Shown: positions 17,613 to 25,626 of the stretch, piece by piece | How positions within the stretch are numbered: position 1 is the first letter of the stretch | Layout of the letters: each line of letters starts with the position of its first letter | NCBI GenBank assembly: GCA_035653615.1 | Contig: DASRBN010000003.1 | Span: 147,931 to 211,930 of the forward strand | Length of the DNA stretch: 64,000 nucleotides | Origin: Ktedonobacteraceae bacterium | Lineage (GTDB): Bacteria > Chloroflexota > Ktedonobacteria > Ktedonobacterales > Ktedonobacteraceae | Direction of reading: 5' to 3' | Program-made: the position numbers and the translations under genes | Notes under the pieces: model-generated | Told to the model about the DNA's origin: nothing | The model's input: only the letters and a program-made list of their open reading frames with translations | Database searches by the model: none

Positions 17613-18859
17613 CAGGTATGGAACATCATACAACTCGGCGCGTGGTTGTTACAGGACTGGGCGTCATAGCCCCCAACAGCATTGGTAAGCAGGCTTTCTG
17701 GCAGGCTACCAGCAACGGTATTTCTGGCATCAAGCGTTTCCAGCGTTTTTCTGACGCTGATTTGTCAATTCAAGTGGGCGGGGAAGTCTCGAATTTTGCC
17801 CCTGAGGATTACATTGAACACAAACTGGCGGACCGTACCGACCGTATGACGCATTTTGCCCTGGTTTCTGCGCAGGAGGCGCTCCAGGATGCAGCTATTG
17901 AAATGACGCGCGAGGACCCCTACCGCGTAGGAGCGGTGATCGCGAATACTTTTGGTGGTACGGAATATGCCGTGGAGCAGGTGAATAACTTATATACACG
18001 CGGGCCGCGCACGATGAGCGCCTTTACCTCCATCGCGTGGCTCCCGGTCGCCAATGTTGGCCAGGTATCCATCCGCTACAATATTCGAGGATACTCTAAG
18101 GTGACATTGAATAATACTGTTGGGGGCCTGGACGCATTGGGGCTTGCGTATATGGCCATTCGACGCGGTGAAGCGGATGTAATCATCGCCGGGGGAGCTG
18201 AGGCCCCGCTACAACCATACATGTTACTCGTCCTCTCTCATAGCAACTTCTGTGCCAGGGGAGATGATCCACAAGCCTATCGCCCGTTTGATCGACGCGC
18301 CGCCGGTTTCCTGCTCGCCGAAGGAGCCGGTATGTGTATCCTGGAAGAGTACGAGCATGCACAACGACGTGGCGCATCAATCTACGCGGAAATCGCCGGC
18401 TTTGGGCAAACCAATGATCCGCACGCATTGGAACAGGCTCCTACAAGTAGCAGGCAATACGCGCGCGCACTGAGCCTTGCCATGCGAGATGCGCAATTGT
18501 CGCCACATGAAATTGGCTACTTCAGCCTTGATGGGCGCGCTTTGCCCATATTCGACGCAAGCGAAGCAGAAGCCCTGCACTCGGTATTTGGTTCCGAGAT
18601 TGCAAACATAGCCCTCAGTGTTCCGCGGACGATGCTCGGTCATAGCTTCGCCGCAGCAGGCGCGCTGGATACCATCACTGCCATACTTGTGCTTCAACAC
18701 GGTATTGTTCCACCGACCATCAACTGTGAGGAATTAGATCCCAGCTATGGTTTAGACCTTGTACGTGATGAACCTCGTACATTGACCGGGACAGCCGCTC
18801 TCGTTGGTGGGCGTAGTCTCACAGGCGTCAATGTCGTTCTGGCCCTGAAACGCCTTTAG
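17609..18859 (+). CDS. Chain-length-factor-like ketosynthase (KS-beta), catalytic residues replaced
   Basis: A 416-residue ketosynthase homologue. DRMTHFALVSAQEALQDA, GPRTMSAFTSIAWLPVANVGQ and VGGLDALGLAYMAIRRGEAD match the chain-length-factor subgroup. The catalytic cysteine position (CLFs usually carry Gln) is Thr170 in LNNTVGGLDALG. The first catalytic His is Asp308 (SLDGRAL), the STKS lysine is Arg340, and only His345 (LGHSFAAAG) remains. It therefore cannot condense by itself and should form a heterodimer with the preceding KS-alpha, setting chain length. Start ATG 17609 overlaps the upstream stop as ATGA; ATG 17618 is an alternative. Confidence 0.85.
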   Translation: MTGMEHHTTRRVVVTGLGVIAPNSIGKQAFWQATSNGISGIKRFQRFSDADLSIQVGGEVSNFAPEDYIEHKLADRTDRMTHFALVSAQEALQDAAIEMTREDPYRVGAVIANTFGGTEYAVEQVNNLYTRGPRTMSAFTSIAWLPVANVGQVSIRYNIRGYSKVTLNNTVGGLDALGLAYMAIRRGEADVIIAGGAEAPLQPYMLLVLSHSNFCARGDDPQAYRPFDRRAAGFLLAEGAGMCILEEYEHAQRRGASIYAEIAGFGQTNDPHALEQAPTSSRQYARALSLAMRDAQLSPHEIGYFSLDGRALPIFDASEAEALHSVFGSEIANIALSVPRTMLGHSFAAAGALDTITAILVLQHGIVPPTINCEELDPSYGLDLVRDEPRTLTGTAALVGGRSLTGVNVVLALKRL

Positions 18860-18929
18860 GTGTTGCCGGAAAAGTTCGTAATTGGCCCTCGTCCAATAGT
18901 TGATGCGAGTTGAGGTGATACAATCCTAC

Positions 18930-20789
18930 ATGATGCATCAGGAAATGATCGACATAAAGCAATATGTTTCCGTAATCATCGTTGGTGCGGGACCGACCGG
19001 ACTCACTCTGGGCAATTTGCTTGGCCTGCAGGGCGTCGATACCCTGATTCTCGAACGCAATCCTGCTCTGAATGACTTTCCCAGGGCCATCGCCATTGAT
19101 GATGAGGGCCTGCGTGTTTTACAGGCGGCAGGACTGCTTGAACCTATGCTACGACACATACTGTTGAATGTCAGCGCGCACTATGTCTCAGGCAAACGCC
19201 TGTTCGCCCGGGTCGCTCCCACAGCCAACAGGAATGGCTTCCCGCTCATCTCGACCTTCCACCAGCCGGAGTTCGAAGCTATCCTGCTCGCGGGCCTTAA
19301 ACGCTTCACCTGCGTCGATATTGCCTTTCAACATACCGTTGAAACTTTCGAGCAGAGCACGCAAAACGTTGCTGTGACCGTTCGCGCCCCTGATGGAAGC
19401 CTGAAAACAATGCGCTGTGCCTATCTTCTGGCTTGCGATGGCGGCAAGAGTTCGATACGCAAGGCGCTCGGTATCCCCATGCAAGGCTCAACGTACTCAC
19501 AGAAATGGCTGGTCATCGATTCCATTCAGGATGAGCAACCCTCCACGACGATTACGTTTTTCTGCAACCCGCGGCGTCCGGCGGTCACCGTACCTGCTCC
19601 GCAGCAGCGCAGGCGTTGGGAGTTCATGCTACTGCCAGGCGAACAAGAGGCGAAACTGTTGCAGCCGGAAACAATTCGAAAGCTCATTGTAGGGGTGGGA
19701 GCGGCCGTGGATGAGGGGAAGGTACCTTTGAGGTCGCCCTCCATCTCCCCTATGGCGGATGAGGGGAAGGAATCCTTGTGCCTATCCGTAATGGGAACTC
19801 ACAATCCGCAGATTACTCGCCAGGCAATCTACACCTTCCATGCCCTGCTCGCTAAAACCTTCTCGAAAGGGCGCGTCTTTCTGCTGGGGGATGCCGCGCA
19901 CCAGATGCCACCATTCGGCGGCCAGGCTATGAACAGTGGATTGCGCGATGCCCATAATTTGAGCTGGAAACTCTCCCTTGTTTTACAGGGCCTGGCAAAT
20001 CCTTCCCTGCTGGATACCTACAACGTCGAGCGCCGGGAGCATGCCGCGCAGATGATCAGGCTCTCCAGATTCGCGGGTAGTATCGTCATGCCAATCTCCA
20101 GGCCGGTCGCTTTCTTACGCGATATCCTATTTCTCGCTCTCAACACTATACCCGCCATCCGCGAATATCTTACAGAAATGCGTATTAAGCCGCAGCCACG
20201 ATATAAAAAGGGCTTTTTTCTGACCAGGGCTGATGAATCGGCGGTGGGCATGGTGAACCAGCCCCTACGCGGTATGGCCGATGAATCGGCGGTGGGCGCG
20301 ATCAATCGGGCCACACGCCGTGTGGCCGCCGTAGGCCCCGATTTATCGCGGGCAGCGCCGATTCATCGGCCCATGGCAGGTCTTATGCTGCCCCAACCCG
20401 AAGTTACTACCCTGCAAGGCGACAAAGTACTGCTAGACGAGGTGCTTGGACCAGGATTTGCTCTCTTGCGTTATCTCGATGCATTGCAGGAAGATGCGTT
20501 AAATGCTTTCCCTGACCAGGAAATCTGGACAGAACTCGCTATCCGGCGCATTGGCGTATTGCCGGCCAGATCATCCGAACCCGCATCTGTATCATTATCG
20601 CCTGTTTCCACCCAGATAATCCTTATTCGTTCGGATCCCTTGAGTATTTTTCTCAGGCATAACCCTGATCTCTTCCTCCTGGTGCGCCCTGATCGCTATA
20701 TCTTCGGTGCATTTCGATCAGGGCAGGCGGCGGCTTTTGCGACTGCCTTTCAGAGAATGCTTCAGGCAAAAGATGTGAGGGATGGATAA
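18930..20789 (+). CDS. FAD-dependent aromatic monooxygenase (PheA/TfdB, polyketide hydroxylase type)
   Basis: A 619-residue class A flavoprotein monooxygenase. VIIVGAGPTGLTLGNLLG binds the ADP part of FAD, YLLACDGGKSSIRKALG is the DG motif, and RVFLLGDAAHQMPPFGGQAMN is the GD motif. The C-terminal thioredoxin-like domain has ILIRSDPLSIFLR and LVRPDRYIFGAFR. It uses NAD(P)H and O2 to hydroxylate an aromatic ring; being next to a KS/CLF pair suggests a polyketide substrate. Two repeat clusters are translated in frame: family E at residues about 255-285 and family B at about 434-481, the second between catalytic and C-terminal domains. The start is ATG 18930 with GAGGTGA upstream; an upstream ATG at 18903 is possible. 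Confidence 0.85.
   Translation: MMHQEMIDIKQYVSVIIVGAGPTGLTLGNLLGLQGVDTLILERNPALNDFPRAIAIDDEGLRVLQAAGLLEPMLRHILLNVSAHYVSGKRLFARVAPTANRNGFPLISTFHQPEFEAILLAGLKRFTCVDIAFQHTVETFEQSTQNVAVTVRAPDGSLKTMRCAYLLACDGGKSSIRKALGIPMQGSTYSQKWLVIDSIQDEQPSTTITFFCNPRRPAVTVPAPQQRRRWEFMLLPGEQEAKLLQPETIRKLIVGVGAAVDEGKVPLRSPSISPMADEGKESLCLSVMGTHNPQITRQAIYTFHALLAKTFSKGRVFLLGDAAHQMPPFGGQAMNSGLRDAHNLSWKLSLVLQGLANPSLLDTYNVERREHAAQMIRLSRFAGSIVMPISRPVAFLRDILFLALNTIPAIREYLTEMRIKPQPRYKKGFFLTRADESAVGMVNQPLRGMADESAVGAINRATRRVAAVGPDLSRAAPIHRPMAGLMLPQPEVTTLQGDKVLLDEVLGPGFALLRYLDALQEDALNAFPDQEIWTELAIRRIGVLPARSSEPASVSLSPVSTQIILIRSDPLSIFLRHNPDLFLLVRPDRYIFGAFRSGQAAAFATAFQRMLQAKDVRDG
19687..19770 (+). repeat. Family E repeats inside the monooxygenase gene
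   Basis: One full unit (about 19708-19740) and a second partial GGATGAGGGGAAGG copy read in frame as VDEGKVPLRSP and ADEGKES. The first closely matches the copy in the methyltransferase gene. Confidence 0.65.
20230..20372 (+). repeat. Family B repeat cluster inside the monooxygenase gene
   Basis: Two direct copies (from 20230 and from about 20278) are followed by an inverted copy ending in CGCCGATTCATCGGCCC. All are open in the gene frame; the direct copies encode ADESAVG-x-x-N-x-x-x-R peptides. Confidence 0.8.
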
Positions 20790-20816
20790 CGACTCTTGTG
20801 GCCGTTATCCATCCCT
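20778..20816. terminator. Hairpin between convergent genes, possible bidirectional terminator
   Basis: Arms AGGGATGGATAACG and CGTTATCCATCCCT (14 bp, perfect) flank an 11-base loop. The hairpin overlaps the monooxygenase stop codon and faces the convergent secreted-protein gene. There is no clear U-tract, so the termination role is tentative. Confidence 0.45.
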
Positions 20817-20877
20817 CGCGAACTGTAGGGGTGACCCTTGAGATCGCCCTCAAATTCCTCCGGCTACCATTAAAGTC

Positions 20878-22638
20878 TTACACCTTGACGAACTGTGTTT
20901 CACCGATCACAGTAGCCCAATCACCGTTACTGCCTGAATACTGTGAAGCCATCCAGATATGATCGGAACTGAACCCATCATAAGAGGTCGACTCATAATC
21001 TCCCCAACGCGAATCACCGGTTGGAGCCAGGCCTTTCTGGAGGAACTTGCCGGCATCATGGAAGCGCCCCAATGGGAAGGTAGATCGCCGGCCCGTATAA
21101 GCAGTACTGGGATTCAATGAGCTGCTCATCGTATCGTAGATCATGATCAGATTGCCGTTTTGATCGGGCATCATCGCGCCGAAGGAGGCATCCTGGTCGC
21201 CCTGGAACCCGAAGTAGCCGCTCTGATAGAGGACGGCTCCTTTCAGAATCCCGTTGGCAATTTGAGGTGTCACCTGTCCCCAGAAAATCGCCGGAACGAT
21301 CTGGCTCTTGTTAGCTACTGCTGTATCGATGGACCACGAGATAGTCCCGTTGGCAAAGACCGGAGTGGCGGTGATGCGCGTATCAATGGTCTCGATACAT
21401 TGCGAGCAACCCGGCTCGTCAGCATTGGGAGGGGAAATGTAGGTTGTCGTTGAGACTTCTGTGCCCGCCAATTTTGTATCTGGCATGCCAGGATGTCTCA
21501 TCGCCCATACCACGATCCCGCTGCAGGCAGACGAGAAGCAGTCATTCCCATTAGGATCCCCGTTTATGTTAAACGTGTTCACAAACAGCCCATCGGGAGG
21601 CCCGGCATAGGAGGGCGTTTCGCTCTGAACCGGCTGTACCGTATCTACGAGAACGCCGCCGACGCTCAACTGCGAGAAGCCGTAAGCAGTCACTTTCTTG
21701 CCGGCTTCCATGGCCTGCTTATTCGCGCCAAAGATCTCATCGTACTCATAGGCAGAACCTGGCTGGTTGAACATGTTGCCGCCGAAGTAGAAAGCCTTGG
21801 CGTCGAAGCCAACCTGGGTGTAGTCGGCAGCGTTCGTTGTGCCCAGCGACATGTCGAAAGCATACACGTTCCACATGCCGTTGGGATCGCCCGTCTGGCT
21901 CACCGCAATCCAGTAAAGTGTCTGGAAAGGGCAATTGGGTGCGATGCCAAAGGCTCCTTCAATCTGTAGCGTTGCCGCCCAGAATCGCCCATCATTGGGA
22001 TCATAGAGCGCGCGTGGGTCACTCAAGAAAGGCCCTTTAGGATCACAATTATGCGGAGGGTTAGAAACGTTAAAGAACACCTGGGAGTTCTTGGGCCATC
22101 CCGCCTGAACGTGGCCGGAAGTATCGTAGACGGCGAAGGAAGTGTTTACTCCCTGGAAGACCCATTGCGTAGAGGCAGCGATTGCCATATCGGGCGGCTG
22201 GCAGCCGCCAAAATAAGGACAGATACTCGGCGAGTTAGCCATCCCCTGAAAACTGGTGATCGTAGGTGGCGTGTTGGGGTCGCTGCTGCTCGAATCTGTA
22301 GGCGCGTTGCCATAGGTCAGGGTAGGAGCATTTTTCGTGTGCGCTGCTGCCGCCTTGCGCTGCGCATAAACCGCCGGACTGACGCCCGTCAAAAATGGTA
22401 ATGCTGTATGGTGACTTGCCGATCCGGGTGATTCTGCCGGCGCCTTATGCATATTGACGGTATGCATGGCCACTACTTTTGATGTAGCGGGTTTGGCAGA
22501 AATAGATGGACTTGCATGGGCCTCATTCGAGTTTTGTCCTCGAGCAAAGGCTATTCCCGCGCTCATCGTGCTGATAAGGAGTGCCGCGAGCACGAGAAAC
22601 GAGGAAAAGACGACGCGCTGTTTTTGTGGCATGGCCAT
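20878..22638 (-). CDS. Secreted protein, probable beta-propeller
   Basis: A 586-residue exported protein with a clear signal peptide (VVFSSFLVLAALLISTMSAGIAFA). After a low-complexity Ala/Ser/Thr/Pro stretch, the mature part has repeated strand-rich segments typical of propellers: PPDMAIAASTQWVFQGVN, SDPRALYDPNDGRFWAATLQ, ADYTQVGFDAKAFYFGGN, DSRWGDYESTSYDG. No catalytic motif is recognised. The PPDMAIAA and SDPRALYDPNDGRF pattern is shared with many uncharacterised secreted proteins of soil bacteria. The start is ATG 22638 with GAGGAG just upstream; ATG 22632 is equally possible. It is convergent with the monooxygenase. Confidence 0.65.
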   Translation of the reverse strand: MAMPQKQRVVFSSFLVLAALLISTMSAGIAFARGQNSNEAHASPSISAKPATSKVVAMHTVNMHKAPAESPGSASHHTALPFLTGVSPAVYAQRKAAAAHTKNAPTLTYGNAPTDSSSSDPNTPPTITSFQGMANSPSICPYFGGCQPPDMAIAASTQWVFQGVNTSFAVYDTSGHVQAGWPKNSQVFFNVSNPPHNCDPKGPFLSDPRALYDPNDGRFWAATLQIEGAFGIAPNCPFQTLYWIAVSQTGDPNGMWNVYAFDMSLGTTNAADYTQVGFDAKAFYFGGNMFNQPGSAYEYDEIFGANKQAMEAGKKVTAYGFSQLSVGGVLVDTVQPVQSETPSYAGPPDGLFVNTFNINGDPNGNDCFSSACSGIVVWAMRHPGMPDTKLAGTEVSTTTYISPPNADEPGCSQCIETIDTRITATPVFANGTISWSIDTAVANKSQIVPAIFWGQVTPQIANGILKGAVLYQSGYFGFQGDQDASFGAMMPDQNGNLIMIYDTMSSSLNPSTAYTGRRSTFPLGRFHDAGKFLQKGLAPTGDSRWGDYESTSYDGFSSDHIWMASQYSGSNGDWATVIGETQFVKV

Positions 22639-23226
22639 TGATCTCCTCAAAAGAAATCTCATGTTGAACCTGGTACATGGACAACATCAATGGAGAAATA
22701 GTCAACTAATCACTCCTCTTCATGGAAGCAATCGTACTTAGGCGCTGTGCAGTTTAGAGATCCCGGTGGGCGGCTCTCCACCTGAATCAATAGAAACATT
22801 CGGTCATGTGAGAAGATGACTAGAATCAAATTCCCCCTGCTAGTTTAATAACAGGAATTAAGATAAAAGTCAAGAGTAGAATCATGCAAATTATTAAATT
22901 GTTGAGCTATATGGAAAAACATATTAATCGTAGTAGTCGATAATAAATCATTGCCAGCTTGATTTTATCTGTACAATAAGTGAAAAAGTTCGAATTATAC
23001 CAAAAATGCTGTAACTTTTTCCCCCACCTGCTACGTACAACGGATAGCAGATTCTTCACTGCGCTCAGAATGACATGCCCCGCACACGCTCCGGGGCATG
23101 TCATTCTGAGCGCAGTGAAGAATCCCCATGGAAGATTTCTGGCACATCCCGGCTCCAGTTCAGAAATTTTCCAACAGCGTTTTCATGTCTCGAAGGAAGG
23201 ACTTCTCTAGATAGTCGCGAATCACT
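22639..23226. other. 588-bp intergenic region with a large family A palindrome
   Basis: The region between divergent genes is AT-rich at 22850-23040. The only structured element is the family A palindrome at 23050-23124. Short frames running through it are repeat translations and not believable genes. Confidence 0.6.
23050..23124. repeat. Family A palindrome, perfect 33-bp arms
   Basis: Arms 23050-23082 and 23092-23124 are perfectly complementary, with a 9-base loop. The inner part includes ACATGCCCCG / CGGGGCATGT. It is among the longest perfect copies in the window. Confidence 0.9.
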
Positions 23227-24993
23227 ATGTCTAAATCAACCATCCCTATTGAAGAGCAATCTACAGATCGATTGGTAGCGATGCGGCCTCATTTTCTAGC
23301 GTCTGCGACGCATGTGCGCCTGTTACCGCGTGTCATTCTTGTCATGATGCTTAGCGGCCTGCTACTGCTTGATGCCATTCTTCCTCTAAAAGGTCTCTCT
23401 TTTGAAAGTGCGCTTTTATCACACTTGAGTAGCTGGGTACTTCTGCCTACACACCTGCTCTTTCCGCACCTGCCCACGAGCGGCCCGCTAACCGCAGGAC
23501 CGTTGCCGCATCCGTTAGGGATCTCGCTGAGCTGGTGGGAAGCTACATTATTGCCGGGTATAATTCTCTTAATGTTTCTGCTCTACGCGTTGGCGCTGTA
23601 TACTCTTCCCAGGATCATACATCTTCGCTACCTGATATACTCGACATTACTGCTGGGAATCGTGTGTTTGTTTTTCCCCGTCGTAACCTCATCCGATGCA
23701 TTCTCTTACATTGCTTATGCGCATATGGAGGTCATTTATCATCTCAATCCACTCATTACGGCTCCCAGTGTTCTTCATGGAGATCTTATCCTCAAATATG
23801 TGTATTGGAAAGATCAGCCTTCGGCCTATGGGCCAACGTGGGTCGTCATAACAGGCTTTTTACAATGGCTGCTTGGCCTAACCGGCTCTGATGGCATCTT
23901 GCGCATGTTATTTACGTTGCGCGTGTTGGGACTAAGCGCGCATATAGGTTCCACGCTGCTGATATGGTCAATCAGCGGCCAGTTACAGCGTATCACCGGG
24001 GACATTGCGCCGGAAAAACGCATGCGGGTCGTTCTGGCTTTTGCCTGGAATCCGTTGTTGCTCTTCGAAGCCTGTGTCAACGCGCATAATGACGCTGTTC
24101 TCCTGTTCCTGATCCTGCTTACATTCTGGTTTCTCCTGCACGGCCCTCAGTTATCGTTGAAGTGGCTGCTTCCGGCAGCAGTAGTCTTAGCTTTAGCTAC
24201 CTGTCTCAAAATCAACATACTGATCTTTGTTCCCGGCCTGCTGCTTTTCCTATGGATGCAGCGTCCGCGCAAAGTCTTCCGCCTGCTTTTCATCTCCGCG
24301 GTCTATTGCGGAGTGATTGTCCTTCTTTACATGCCATTCTGGCAACATGGAGCAGTGCTGCACGTTCTGAGCGTCAACCCGTCTACCTCGCGTGTCATCA
24401 ACTCTCCCTATGATTTTCTGAGCCAGCTTTATAACGCGCTCATGCATGTTCCGATTCACCTGAACGCCGCCGGTGAAGCCGTTGCTACACCGGTTGAACG
24501 CCTGATGCACATGTTGAGCGTCCTCATCTTTGTGCCTGTTTATGCTATCCTTTGCCGGCGCGCGACGGGTCGCGCATGGCGTATCAATACTATCCCCGGC
24601 CTCATTCGTTGGATGGCGCTGGTATGGCTGCTGTACTGTGCCATAGGCTCACCCTGGTTCTGGCCGTGGTACCTGGTGACATTTTTTGGACTGTATGCTC
24701 TGGTCGCATCATGTACGCGTGAGAAGTATTGGGGTGGCTTAAACATTCCATTGGCCGTGGGGCTGCTCGCTTTTAGCTCGCTCAGTTTGTATAGTTTTTA
24801 CGCGTGGGCGCCTGCTCATGTTTCCATCCCTGACCTGTCCGGTTTTTTCTGGGTAGACCTGCGTGGCCTCTGGATATGGCTCATCCCTTTCCTCGCCTTG
24901 CTCTGGCCGTCGCTGCGTACACTGGCAAAGCTCCCTCAACTGTGCAGGGGATTCTTTACGCAGAGAGTAAGGGCATCAACTTTTTCAAGATAG
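23227..24993 (+). CDS. GT-C fold membrane glycosyltransferase, MptA/MptB or GT87-like
   Basis: A 588-residue protein with about 12-14 hydrophobic segments. The first large extracytoplasmic loop carries SSDAFSYIAYAHMEVIYHLNP, and a later segment reads PSAYGPTWVV. The acidic-residue loop and the Y-G-P-x-W segment are characteristic of polyprenol-phosphate-mannose-dependent mannosyltransferases and GT87 enzymes. It would transfer a hexose from a lipid-linked donor on the outer face of the membrane, for cell-envelope glycan or glycolipid synthesis. No partner glycan genes are adjacent. Start ATG 23227 has no strong Shine-Dalgarno. Confidence 0.72.
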   Translation: MSKSTIPIEEQSTDRLVAMRPHFLASATHVRLLPRVILVMMLSGLLLLDAILPLKGLSFESALLSHLSSWVLLPTHLLFPHLPTSGPLTAGPLPHPLGISLSWWEATLLPGIILLMFLLYALALYTLPRIIHLRYLIYSTLLLGIVCLFFPVVTSSDAFSYIAYAHMEVIYHLNPLITAPSVLHGDLILKYVYWKDQPSAYGPTWVVITGFLQWLLGLTGSDGILRMLFTLRVLGLSAHIGSTLLIWSISGQLQRITGDIAPEKRMRVVLAFAWNPLLLFEACVNAHNDAVLLFLILLTFWFLLHGPQLSLKWLLPAAVVLALATCLKINILIFVPGLLLFLWMQRPRKVFRLLFISAVYCGVIVLLYMPFWQHGAVLHVLSVNPSTSRVINSPYDFLSQLYNALMHVPIHLNAAGEAVATPVERLMHMLSVLIFVPVYAILCRRATGRAWRINTIPGLIRWMALVWLLYCAIGSPWFWPWYLVTFFGLYALVASCTREKYWGGLNIPLAVGLLAFSSLSLYSFYAWAPAHVSIPDLSGFFWVDLRGLWIWLIPFLALLWPSLRTLAKLPQLCRGFFTQRVRASTFSR

Positions 24994-25034
24994 GACATGC
25001 TACTTGCAGTACTTTCTCCTGGCTTCTATAATGA

Positions 25035-25247
25035 AGCGAACAAAAGGCTTACCTGAGTGGGACCCGTCTCTTTGCTTCAGACATCAGTGGCTGCGACTTC
25101 AGCGATGCCGACCCTGGCCGCGCCCGCCTCGATTTCACGGGAGCCAGCCTGAGTGGCGCCGATTTCTCCTGGATTGTTCTGATTGGAGCCATTGTCGAGC
25201 CTGAGCAATTGAGCCAGGCTAAATCAGGCAACCATAGTATACGATAA
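25035..25247 (+). pseudogene. Pentapeptide-repeat protein remnant (C-terminal fragment)
   Basis: The open frame after a TGA at 25032-25034 reads A-Y-L-S-G, T-R-L-F-A, S-D-I-S-G, C-D-F-S-D and later T-G-A-S-L, S-G-A-D-F before a TAA at 25245-25247. These are pentapeptide-repeat coils with a normal C-terminal end (VEPEQLSQA). No in-frame start codon or upstream repeats exist, because the glycosyltransferase gene ends 42 bases earlier. It is best read as the tail of a decayed gene. Confidence 0.6.
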
Positions 25248-25604
25248 TCATCCCCCCAAATATATCATCATTGCCATCGCATCCAATCGCATCACATTTT
25301 CCTGCGACCCCTGGACTTTGATCGCGCCTTGCATGTAGTTGGAGGCCGGGTTTGCTTCCCCCCAGAAGATATTGGTCAAATCCTCGCTGCTGCCCCGCAC
25401 GATCAGGTCCGCCTGCTCGTGCGGGGCATCATAGACGCTGACCTGCCCGTCTTTAATGATCATGGTGAGGGCTGCATCGATATCGGTTGCCTCAAAATAG
25501 ATCACACAATTCCAGTTGCGCAGCGCCTTCAGCACGCGCTCGCTTTTGCCGGCCTCGGCGACGTAATCATCCAGGGCTTCGCGCATCTCTTCTCGTGTTG
25601 CCAT
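25248..25604 (-). CDS. SCP2 sterol-transfer-like domain protein
   Basis: A 118-residue single-domain protein. LKALRNWNCVIYFEATDIDAAL, MIIKDGQVSVYD and ADLIVRGSSEDLTNIFWGEANPASNYMQGAIKVQG follow the SCP2 fold, with the hydrophobic lipid-binding strands and the final helical LDAMAMM. Such proteins bind hydrophobic ligands; the exact ligand is unknown. Start ATG 25604 has a perfect AGGAGG seven bases upstream. A longer frame to 26015 runs antisense-shifted through the end of the amine oxidase gene and is rejected. It lies 22 bases after that gene, probably in one transcript. Confidence 0.85.
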   Translation of the reverse strand: MATREEMREALDDYVAEAGKSERVLKALRNWNCVIYFEATDIDAALTMIIKDGQVSVYDAPHEQADLIVRGSSEDLTNIFWGEANPASNYMQGAIKVQGSQENVMRLDAMAMMIYLGG

Positions 25605-25626
25605 CGCTATTCCTCCTGATCCTTTT

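Noticed and set aside
22980..23278. Two plus-strand frames of about 70 codons before the glycosyltransferase gene
   Set aside because: Both consist mostly of the family A palindrome translated in two frames and lack starts with ribosome-binding sites.
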